NCBI GenBank assembly: GCA_905479545.1
Contig: CAJQNE010000311.1
Location: forward strand, 1 to 7,568
Direction of reading: 5' to 3'
Length of the DNA stretch: 7,568 bases
DNA from: an uncultured Gammaproteobacteria bacterium
GTDB lineage: Bacteria; Pseudomonadota; Gammaproteobacteria; CAJQNE01
In this document: positions 1 through 5,271 of the stretch, piece by piece
How positions within the stretch are numbered: position 1 is the first letter of the stretch
Layout of the letters: every line of letters starts with the position of its first letter
Made by a program: the position numbers and the translations under genes
The notes under the pieces: generated by a model
Told to the model about the DNA's origin: nothing
The model's input: only the letters and a program-made list of their open reading frames with translations
Databases searched by the model: none

Positions 1-751
1 TTTGGTCGAAATACAGCTGCTTTTCGGCGTAGCGGGAAAGGAATGTCCCGCCGATAACAAATACGATCATCGCTATTAGTATCGCTACACAACCGGCTAT
101 CCATAGACCCGAACGGGCAATTTTTTTGCGGAAGAACAATAGCGTGACTAACGCGGTAAGAATATTGACCAAGCCCACTGCAAACGATGTTCGTATCAGA
201 CCCAATGTAGGTAACAGGAATAACGGAAATGCAACGGAGCCAATTAACGCGCCAACATAGTCCAGCGACAGCACATGCGCCAGCGACTTACGCAGGCTTT
301 CCCGTTTCGACAGGATGGCAGTGAGAATAGGGATTTCCAAGCCTACCAATATGCCGATGGTCATAATGAAGCTGTACATCACCGTTTTATAGAACGGATT
401 GAGTGCTGCGAACACGACGAAGAGCGTAATACTGCAAACGCCTCCCACCAGCGCTATGGCCATTTCGACCAGTATGAAATTTTCGATCAGCCGCTGTTCG
501 CCGATGAGTTTCGACAAGTAAGAGCCAATTCCCATCGCGAACATAAACAGGCCGATGGTGAGCGAGAACTGCACCACGCTGTCGCCGAGTAAGTAGCTCG
601 ATACGGTACTAATAATTAGTTCGTAGGCAATACCGCAGGCGGCCACCAACATAATTGATACTAGTAACACACCGCTTTGCTGAGCTGAGATGTCGGTAGC
701 GGCATTCGGGGCTGTGCCGGTGGCTCTGTGTTCTTTTGTGGGTTCTTGCAT
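1..751 (-). CDS. Membrane-bound spermidine synthase-like protein (polyamine aminopropyltransferase family), C-terminal part beyond window
   Basis: Reading leftward from the ATG at 751, the frame stays open for 250 codons to the window edge. After a polar N-terminus of about 27 residues come seven hydrophobic segments at roughly residues 28–54, 60–80, 93–115, 122–146, 166–182, 185–207 and 216–236. The last visible residues, YAEKQLYFDQ, resemble the short stretch that leads into the soluble catalytic domain of spermidine-synthase-like proteins with an N-terminal membrane region. Such proteins are expected to transfer an aminopropyl group from decarboxylated S-adenosylmethionine to a polyamine on the cytoplasmic face of the inner membrane. 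The catalytic domain is outside the window, so the activity is inferred. An AGGA ribosome binding site lies 5 bases before the ATG. An intrinsic terminator lies 38 bp upstream, so expression may be separate from, or attenuated relative to, the lipoprotein gene before it. A membrane transporter is the main alternative. Confidence 0.78.
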   Translation of the reverse strand, partial: MQEPTKEHRATGTAPNAATDISAQQSGVLLVSIMLVAACGIAYELIISTVSSYLLGDSVVQFSLTIGLFMFAMGIGSYLSKLIGEQRLIENFILVEMAIALVGGVCSITLFVVFAALNPFYKTVMYSFIMTIGILVGLEIPILTAILSKRESLRKSLAHVLSLDYVGALIGSVAFPLFLLPTLGLIRTSFAVGLVNILTALVTLLFFRKKIARSGLWIAGCVAILIAMIVFVIGGTFLSRYAEKQLYFDQ

Positions 752-789
752 AGTGTCCTGCTATAACTAACGGGTTGCACCGCTATTAG

Positions 790-831
790 AAAAAAAGCCT
801 TCCCGCCTTATTACGGCATGGAAGGCTTTTT
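790..831 (-). terminator. Rho-independent terminator, strongest on the minus strand
   Basis: A perfect 12-bp inverted repeat has arms at 792–803 and 820–831, with the core GCCTTCC/GGAAGGC flanked by A and T runs. The 16-base loop can extend the stem with GCC/GGC at 805–807 and 815–817. On the minus strand the 3' arm ends in seven T residues (796–790), so it should stop transcripts coming from the lipoprotein gene. On the plus strand there are only five T residues, so weaker bidirectional function is possible. It lies 38 bp before the start codon of the aminopropyltransferase-like gene. Confidence 0.85.
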
Positions 832-839
832 GGGCTGCG

Positions 840-862
840 ACCAAGCTGGTACCAGCCTTGGT
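840..862. repeat. Near-perfect palindrome in the gap between lipoprotein and aminopropyltransferase genes
   Basis: CTGGTACCAG (846–855) is a 10-bp perfect palindrome. It is flanked by ACCAAG (840–845) and CTTGGT (857–862), so symmetry covers 22 of 23 bases with one unpaired C at 856. It could be a protein-binding operator or an RNA hairpin in the minus-strand transcript. It sits 8 bp from the terminator. No regulator can be named from the sequence. Confidence 0.5.
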
Positions 863-873
863 AACTTAGCTAA

Positions 874-900
874 CCCTTAGACGAGCCCAGGGCGAACGGT
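874..900 (+). repeat. Degenerate copy of a dispersed REP-like palindromic repeat
   Basis: The segment matches the widespread dispersed bacterial repeat whose right half reads CAGGGCGAACGGT and whose left half reads CCCTTCGACAAGCT. I count three differences over 27 bases against that remembered consensus. It shares its CGAACGGT end with the copy at 4295–4320. In addition, AGCCCA (884–889) and TGGGCT (905–910) form an inverted repeat, and TTGGGCTGC occurs twice in direct orientation (830–838 and 904–912). It lies just beyond the 3' end of the lipoprotein gene. Confidence 0.6.
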
Positions 901-961
901 TTATTGGGCTGCCGTTTAGGTATTTCGGGTAGAAACAGCTTCCACTACCGTTTTTCCGGGC

Positions 962-1555
962 TTATTTGCCTGAGCTGTAGCTGCCGCTGCCGCTTTTTGA
1001 ACGCGCGCTGGGTTTAGGGCTAGTCGCCGCAGAGCGTTTTGGCGAAGCTGCGCGGTTTTTGAATGAACCGGGCGCGATACCTGCACCACGCTGACGGTTC
1101 AGCATGCTGCCGATAATGAAACCGGTTAGTAAACCAGAGCCGGAAAAGCCTTGTGTTCGGGTATAGCCGTTATCGGTGCTTGCTATCAGGCGCTGATCTT
1201 CGCCATCAATTTCAATTTTGAACAGGTTTTTGTCGCCTGAGCTGCGGGCACCGTCGGCATTTCTATCGTGGAAAAAAGCCATCGCGCCATCTTCCTGCAT
1301 TTCTAAGCCAAGAGGATCGGGGTGTACCGGCGGAGCCGCTGTATTCATGTTGCGAATTAGCATTGCGGAAAACTCCTGCATTTTAACTTCGTCAGTTGCC
1401 GCGCCCAGCGATCCACGCATGGATTCAAACTTAGTCAGGGTGGTGTCGGTTACGTCCAGAGCCCGGTCGAGGTCGGCATCCTGCACGTTATTGCCGCCGC
1501 AACCGGCCAATAAACCAAGGCCCAGCAAGGCAGCAAAAATGTTTCGGGTAATCAT
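962..1555 (-). CDS. Lipoprotein of unknown function with EF-hand/dockerin-like loop and cationic Ser-rich tail
   Basis: The product has 197 residues. It starts with a short lipoprotein signal peptide ending in the lipobox LAGC, so Cys19 would be lipidated; the +2 residue is Gly rather than Asp, which predicts sorting to the outer membrane. A central region contains DRNADGARSSGD (97–108), matching the 12-residue dockerin/EF-hand calcium loop with acidic or Asn residues at loop positions 1, 3, 5 and 12. A Gly-rich hydrophobic stretch (about 137–151) precedes a disordered Lys/Arg/Ser-rich tail (about 165–197). This layout loosely recalls DUF1190 (YgiB/YjfM) lipoproteins, which sit beside glutathionylspermidine-synthase-like genes, but I cannot assign the family. 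The ATG at 1555 places the signal peptide correctly, though only a weak GGA stands before it. The next gene on this strand is the aminopropyltransferase-like gene beyond a terminator. The function is unknown. Confidence 0.85.
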   Translation of the reverse strand: MITRNIFAALLGLGLLAGCGGNNVQDADLDRALDVTDTTLTKFESMRGSLGAATDEVKMQEFSAMLIRNMNTAAPPVHPDPLGLEMQEDGAMAFFHDRNADGARSSGDKNLFKIEIDGEDQRLIASTDNGYTRTQGFSGSGLLTGFIIGSMLNRQRGAGIAPGSFKNRAASPKRSAATSPKPSARSKSGSGSYSSGK

Positions 1556-1651
1556 GCGTTATATATCCGGTGGTAAAACTATGAGTATGGCAATTGTACG
1601 GTAGTTGATGGCAGAGTTTCGGACGATCGTGTCTTATGAAAGTACTGTCAC

Positions 1652-2674
1652 CTAGAAGCGGTAAACGAAATGTTTCTCACCAAGCCCGTCGCGATAGTAA
1701 TCGTGTAACTCGCCGTTAAGAACAAAGCCCGACTCCTCTAGCGGCGCTACGACTGCCGGCCAGTTTGACGGGAATGTAATGTACACCGCGCGAGCGCCCT
1801 GCTCCTTCGCCGCGGCCAGCCCTTTTTGCACATCATCGACGGTAAAACACTGCTTGCCGCGTTCCACCCAGTCGATAAAGAATGAGCCCTCAGTTTCTGC
1901 AATTTCATCAAGTTTATTCAACTGCAGCGGTGGGTACTCATCGATAACTGCCCTAACGCCCTGAAACCCGGCATCTTCGGGTTCAGGGTTTGCACGCCCG
2001 GTTTGTTCAAACTGTTCTAGTTGGTAGCCAATCGGTTCTGAGGTCGACCCGGGTAAGTCACCGTTTCTCTTTGCGCGCGTAGCAGCAGTATCAGCCGATG
2101 GAGATGGCTTCTCAATAACATCCGCGGCGGCGGCCAACCGCTTAGAGAGTAAGAACTGATTCTCACCAGGCGCATAAAAATCGCGGTTCGTTACTTCAAC
2201 TTTAAAACCCAGAGCCTGATACAGATGCATTGCCGCAGCGTATACCGGCCCGTCCTCAGGATCGACGTAGTCACTTACCGAGATAAACAATATCCGCACA
2301 CCCCGCTGTTTCATTTCATCCAGCAGCGTTTCCAACATCCATCGGCCATGACCATCACCGCAGTCATCGTCGTGCACGTACGTCCAGCTCAGCCAACCGG
2401 CCGCATCTGCCGCCTCATTAGGCCGCACACCGGTAACACCCACCACGCGACCAGATACCTCGAGCACCCAGAAATGCTCAATACCGCGTCCTTCAAAACT
2501 AACGACAGCCTCTTCCGCATCATCTTCATCGTGCGACTCAATAATTTCCAACGCTCGCGGCACATCGGCGGCCAGCATAGGCCTTAGCGTGCGATTACCG
2601 CTGGTAATATGCCGCTGAGACTCTTCAGCCGGTGGCAAGGGCGTTTCAGCCCGACGCTTTTTTCGTCCGAACAC
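1652..2674 (-). CDS. Two-domain GNAT-family N-acetyltransferase
   Basis: The product has 340 residues. A basic N-terminus is followed by a GNAT domain (about 28–180). The strand EHFWVLEVSGRVVGVTG (66–82) precedes motif A, where CGDGHGRWML (105–114) is the acetyl-CoA pyrophosphate loop, and motif B follows with MHLYQALGFKVE (149–160). After a Ser/Ala-rich linker (about 181–210), the C-terminal part (about 212–340) repeats the second half of the fold: EQGARAVYIT and PLEESGF echo QRGVRILFIS and LYQALGF, but no motif A loop is visible. The protein should transfer an acetyl or acyl group from acyl-CoA to an amine. The substrate cannot be read from the sequence; a polyamine is conceivable only because of the neighbourhood. 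The start is GTG at 2674 with AAGG 8 bases upstream. The rhomboid gene ends 66 bp before it. Confidence 0.88.
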   Translation of the reverse strand: MFGRKKRRAETPLPPAEESQRHITSGNRTLRPMLAADVPRALEIIESHDEDDAEEAVVSFEGRGIEHFWVLEVSGRVVGVTGVRPNEAADAAGWLSWTYVHDDDCGDGHGRWMLETLLDEMKQRGVRILFISVSDYVDPEDGPVYAAAMHLYQALGFKVEVTNRDFYAPGENQFLLSKRLAAAADVIEKPSPSADTAATRAKRNGDLPGSTSEPIGYQLEQFEQTGRANPEPEDAGFQGVRAVIDEYPPLQLNKLDEIAETEGSFFIDWVERGKQCFTVDDVQKGLAAAKEQGARAVYITFPSNWPAVVAPLEESGFVLNGELHDYYRDGLGEKHFVYRF

Positions 2675-2703
2675 GTGACAAACCTTTTAATGAATGTGAA
2701 ACC

Positions 2704-2724
2704 AAAAAAATAGGGCAACGGCCC
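2704..2724 (-). terminator. Weak terminator-like hairpin after the rhomboid gene
   Basis: On the minus strand, a GGGC/GCCC stem of 4 bp (2713–2716 with 2721–2724) with a 4-base loop is followed by TA and then seven T residues (2710–2704). It sits 17 bp past the rhomboid stop codon. The stem is short for an efficient intrinsic terminator, so partial attenuation or chance are both possible. Confidence 0.3.
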
Positions 2725-2740
2725 GGTGCAAAACACGCCG

Positions 2741-3412
2741 CTAAAAAGACCGCCCTGCTGGCTGCTGTATAGGCGAGAGTAGCACCAGCAGCGCACCTGC
2801 AATAATGCCGGACAATAAACCCGCCAAATGAGCCATATCAGCCAAGCCCTTGACGACCCCGCCAAAACCCAGCACCAACATCAGTAGCAACATGGCAATC
2901 ATTTGGAACGATAAAACCGGGATTGCGACCTTCACCGGACGAAGCCGAAATGTAGCGACTCCACCTATATATATTCCGGCTAAACCAAACACCACTCCGG
3001 ATAAGCCGCCAAATGCGGAGCCGGCCCAAAAGTACTGGCTGATGTTACTCACGACAGCGATGCAGACCAAGCTAATAATCAGTCGCGGCAGCGACCACTG
3101 CGCTGGCCAATTCAGCAATAGCCAATAGAAGGCGATGAAGTTCATTAGTAAGTGCATCAACGAAAAATGCAAAAACGCCGGGCTTACCAGCCGCCAGAGT
3201 TCGAAATCCTGCGTCAGGCTGCGCAGCGAATGCGGAAACGACAGCCAGTAGTAAAACCCACTACCATCGTGCATTTCGTAAGACAAATAGGCGGGCAGCG
3301 AGATAACCAGAGCGATAACAAACACCCGCCCTTCGCCGGTGGTTAATAACCACTTCCAGAACGAAGAACCATGCCCTGGCGTTTGCATCGGCGGCAGTGG
3401 CTGATCATCCAT
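2741..3412 (-). CDS. glpG: Rhomboid intramembrane serine protease, GlpG type
   Basis: This inner-membrane protease cleaves transmembrane helices of client proteins. With the start chosen here the product has 223 residues. The polar N-terminus is short, so the separate cytoplasmic GlpG domain appears to be missing or reduced. Several hydrophobic segments carry the family signature: FLHFSLMHLLMN (His82, His87, Asn91), FGGLSGVVFGL with catalytic Ser138, and MAHLAGLLSG with catalytic His195. The spacing from His82 through Asn91 to Ser138 equals that of E. coli GlpG (His145, His150, Asn154, Ser201). A TTG 33 bases upstream (3445) would add 11 residues, but it lacks a ribosome binding site, whereas AGAAGG stands 8 bases before the ATG at 3412. 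The methyltransferase gene ends 79 bp upstream and the GNAT gene begins 66 bp downstream. Substrates are unknown. Confidence 0.93.
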   Translation of the reverse strand: MDDQPLPPMQTPGHGSSFWKWLLTTGEGRVFVIALVISLPAYLSYEMHDGSGFYYWLSFPHSLRSLTQDFELWRLVSPAFLHFSLMHLLMNFIAFYWLLLNWPAQWSLPRLIISLVCIAVVSNISQYFWAGSAFGGLSGVVFGLAGIYIGGVATFRLRPVKVAIPVLSFQMIAMLLLMLVLGFGGVVKGLADMAHLAGLLSGIIAGALLVLLSPIQQPAGRSF

Positions 3413-3491
3413 ATCGCTAGCCTTCTCGTGCTCTGAGCTGATCAAAACGATGCCCGGTTAGCAGCTGGCAGGGCTCTCGCAACTTGTTCAC

Positions 3492-4109
3492 TCAGCGCCG
3501 CCGAAACAATCCCAGAGTATTAACCCTGTCCAGCTGTTCGAATAACCCCGAAGCCAACGCCAGCTTATAAATATCATAAGGTGCTTGGCCGCCGTCCTTC
3601 GGGTCAGGAAAAATATCGTGGATGGCGAGTATGCCGCCAGTCGCTATGTGCCCTGCCCAACTGCGGTAGTCGGTAAGTGCTGCTTCTATGCTGTGGCCGC
3701 CGTCGATAAACACCATACCCAGCGGCGTGGCCCAGCGTTTTGCCGCCAAACCGCTGGGAGCTACGATAGGGATTACCGTATCTTCCAGGTTAGCTTTTGC
3801 CATGGTGATGCGGAATTCGCGGAAGGAGTTCATCTTCTGCACGCCGACGTCGAATAAATCCGGATCGTGATACTCCTCGCCGAGTTGGTGTTCTTCCGAA
3901 CCACGATGATGGTCTACGGCATATAGAATATTACCCGCCTGCTGGCAGGCGGTGCCGATGTACACGGTGGATTTTCCGCAGTAACTACCGACCTCTAACG
4001 CCGGTCCGATCAACGCTGTCTCGCTCGCATAATCGGCCAGTGCCTGACCTTCATCTTCGGCCAGAAAGCCTTTTATTTGGTTGATATTCAGGGGCAGTTT
4101 TACGGGCAT
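3492..4109 (-). CDS. Class I SAM-dependent methyltransferase (Methyltransf_24-like)
   Basis: The product has 205 residues and is predicted to be cytosolic. The S-adenosylmethionine-binding motif I appears as ALEVGSYCGKSTVYIG (37–52), followed by an acidic strand end in LYAVDHHRG (62–70). VFIDGGHSIEAALTDYRSW (133–151) and the nearby HDIF (164–167) are typical of the Methyltransf_24 branch of Rossmann-fold methyltransferases, which includes enzymes modifying sugars, cephalosporin-type compounds and O-methyl acceptors. The acceptor here cannot be deduced. The ATG at 4109 places motif I at the usual distance from the N-terminus; there is no clear Shine–Dalgarno sequence before it. Upstream is the repeat-bearing gap, so the gene probably starts its own transcript or depends on read-through from the dehydrogenase gene. 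The rhomboid gene follows 79 bp downstream. Confidence 0.88.
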   Translation of the reverse strand: MPVKLPLNINQIKGFLAEDEGQALADYASETALIGPALEVGSYCGKSTVYIGTACQQAGNILYAVDHHRGSEEHQLGEEYHDPDLFDVGVQKMNSFREFRITMAKANLEDTVIPIVAPSGLAAKRWATPLGMVFIDGGHSIEAALTDYRSWAGHIATGGILAIHDIFPDPKDGGQAPYDIYKLALASGLFEQLDRVNTLGLFRRR

Positions 4110-4193
4110 GTTTTAGTTCGCAGATTACGGAGATTAAAGTGAGGCGGGTAATTTACCGGTGTTCAAACTCAGAATAAACGGCTCCCCACCAAC

Positions 4194-4233
4194 CCGTTCG
4201 CCCTGATACTGAGCAGCGTCGAAGTATCGAAGG
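4194..4233 (-). repeat. REP-like repeat copy, inverted orientation
   Basis: The copy begins CCGTTCGCCCTGA (4194–4206) and ends GTATCGAAGG (4224–4233). Inside it, GATACT (4205–4210) and AGTATC (4223–4228) form a perfect 6-bp stem around a 12-base loop. Its outer end pairs with the end of the copy at 4295–4320 in 12 of 13 positions, giving a wide inverted doublet. Confidence 0.65.
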
Positions 4234-4294
4234 TTTAGGTATATTGTCAGGCTTGTCCGACCATTAACTAGCACCCCGGTCTCCCCCGCCAAGG

Positions 4295-4320
4295 CCTTCG
4301 ACGGGCTCAGGCCGAACGGT
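4295..4320 (+). repeat. REP-like repeat copy, forward orientation
   Basis: The copy reads CCTTCGACGGGCT followed by CAGGCCGAACGGT. It is the best-preserved copy in this gap, differing at about three positions from the remembered widespread consensus. On the minus strand it translates as PFGLSPSK, a phrase typical of spurious proteins predicted over this repeat family. Confidence 0.75.
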
Positions 4321-4365
4321 ATGTGGGGTGTTCGGGCCAAGCAACAATTCTGGCGGAGATGTTCT

Positions 4366-4379
4366 GGCTCAGGGCGAAC
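4366..4379 (+). repeat. Partial REP-like repeat copy
   Basis: GGCTCAGGGCGAAC is the central-to-right portion of the repeat, and the preceding TTC (4362–4364) may be a remnant of its left half. It lies 26 bp beyond the 3' end of the dehydrogenase gene, in the same orientation as the copy at 4295–4320. Confidence 0.5.
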
Positions 4380-4405
4380 AGACTGATTAAGTAGTGGAGG
4401 CCAAA

Positions 4406-5230
4406 TTACTTAGTCTTCATTACTACGCTCATAAGCTTATTCATAATTGCCCCATACTTCGCCGGGGTAGCCCGTTGAATGGCATCCAGCAACTTAGCGT
4501 CTTTACCGATGAGTAGGCGATGTTGCTTACGCTCAATGGCGCCAATAATGGTGTTGGCAGCTTCTTCTGGCGTAACGCGTGCCGCTCGTTCAAATGCGGC
4601 GTTGGCCTTATCGTGATCGCGGTTGCCCTGCATATCCTGCCCGAAGCGAGCACTGGCGGCGATATTGGTGCGGATGCCGCCAGGGTGGACAGAGAGCGCA
4701 TGGGTAGAAGTACCGGCCAGTTCATGAACCAGCGCTTCGGTGAAACCGCGCACTGCGAACTTGGTTGCGTTATAGGCACTCTGGGTCGGTACGCCGATAA
4801 GACCAAACAGGCTGGAGATATTCACAACCCAACCTTCCTCAGCACGTTTGAGGTGCGGCAAGAAAGCTTTGGTACCGTACACCACACCCCAGAAGTTAAT
4901 ACCAACAACCCATTCAAAATCTTCATAACTGGTGTTTTCAACGGTTTCAGATACCGCCACACCCGCGTTATTAATTACAACATCTACCTGACCCATTTCA
5001 CGCACGACATTATCCGCGTGCCGATAAAATGCTTTGCGATCAGCAACATCAAATTGTTCACTGTAATGCCCACTGCCCGCCAATTTAGCCTTGGTACGAG
5101 CCAAGCCGGTTTCATTCATGTCGCTGATAGCAACACGGGCACCACGTTTAGCGAATTCAATAGCGAGCGCACGACCGATACCCGAAGCTGCACCGGTGAT
5201 AACAACTACTTTATTTCGAAAATTTTTCAT
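4406..5230 (-). CDS. Classical short-chain dehydrogenase/reductase (SDR)
   Basis: The product has 274 residues and is a cytosolic Rossmann-fold oxidoreductase. The cofactor loop TGAASGIG spans 12–19. Asp37 at the end of the second strand (VAISDMN) suggests a preference for NAD(H) over NADP(H). The structural motif NNAG is at 87–90. The catalytic tetrad is complete: Asn112, Ser140, Tyr153 and Lys157 (in YNATK), with HPGGIRT at 182–188. The C-terminal extension of about 50 residues resembles SDRs that act on lipid-like or hydrophobic alcohols, but the substrate is not identifiable. The ATG at 5230 is supported by the family N-terminus; GGA about 8 bases upstream is a weak ribosome binding site. 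The gene begins 41 bp after pmbA on the same strand, so co-transcription is likely. A REP-like repeat cluster follows its stop codon. Confidence 0.92.
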   Translation of the reverse strand: MKNFRNKVVVITGAASGIGRALAIEFAKRGARVAISDMNETGLARTKAKLAGSGHYSEQFDVADRKAFYRHADNVVREMGQVDVVINNAGVAVSETVENTSYEDFEWVVGINFWGVVYGTKAFLPHLKRAEEGWVVNISSLFGLIGVPTQSAYNATKFAVRGFTEALVHELAGTSTHALSVHPGGIRTNIAASARFGQDMQGNRDHDKANAAFERAARVTPEEAANTIIGAIERKQHRLLIGKDAKLLDAIQRATPAKYGAIMNKLMSVVMKTK

Positions 5231-5271
5231 TACTTGTCCATGGATTAAACTGAAGCCAGGTTGGCAACTAG

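Larger units (their letters stand above)
752..961. other. Non-coding gap rich in symmetry elements
   Basis: This 210-bp gap separates the lipoprotein gene from the aminopropyltransferase-like gene. It holds the terminator (790–831), a palindrome (840–862), a REP-like repeat (874–900) and a weak inverted repeat GGTAG/CTACC around 928–947. The 38 bases left between terminator and start codon carry an AGGA ribosome binding site but no convincing promoter, so where the downstream gene's transcript starts is unclear. A 20-codon frame at 818–880 (+) lacks a ribosome binding site and overlaps the terminator and palindrome, so I do not call it. Confidence 0.6.
4110..4405. other. Non-coding gap with REP-like repeat cluster
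   Basis: This stretch of nearly 300 bp separates the dehydrogenase and methyltransferase genes. Three copies of a palindromic repeat lie at 4194–4233, 4295–4320 and 4366–4379, the first inverted relative to the other two. An open frame at 4134–4340 (minus strand, TTG start) is mostly a translation of the repeats and is not called a gene. I see no convincing promoter for the methyltransferase gene and no standard terminator with a T run. Confidence 0.7.

Noticed and set aside
275..592. 105-codon plus-strand frame opposite the aminopropyltransferase-like gene
   Set aside because: It is His- and Glu-rich without domain features, which is expected when a membrane-protein gene is read in the antisense direction.
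818..880. 20-codon plus-strand frame starting ATGGAAGGC, considered as a small peptide gene
   Set aside because: It has no ribosome binding site, begins inside the terminator stem and runs through a palindrome, so its coding appearance is probably accidental.
832..912. TTGGGCTGC direct repeat (830–838 and 904–912), considered as a target-site duplication of an inserted element
   Set aside because: The sequence between the copies shows no transposon ends or coding capacity, and a 9-base repeat in a repeat-rich gap can arise by chance.
1556..1651. Promoter candidate before the lipoprotein gene (TTGCCA with TATATA)
   Set aside because: The spacing is about 22 bases and the transcript start would fall almost on the start codon, so it is not a credible sigma-70 promoter.
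2584..2865. 93-codon minus-strand frame bridging the rhomboid and GNAT genes, considered as a frameshifted extension
   Set aside because: Both neighbouring genes are intact with complete motifs and proper ends, so no frameshift needs explaining; the frame is a shadow.
4134..4340. Open frame of 68 codons on the minus strand
   Set aside because: It starts at TTG without a ribosome binding site, and much of its product is a translation of the repeats in this gap (PFGLSPSK, RYFDAAQYQGERVG). This is typical of spurious predictions over this repeat family.
4520..5248. 242-codon plus-strand frame opposite the SDR gene
   Set aside because: It lies wholly antisense to a well-supported SDR with complete catalytic motifs and shows no recognisable family features.
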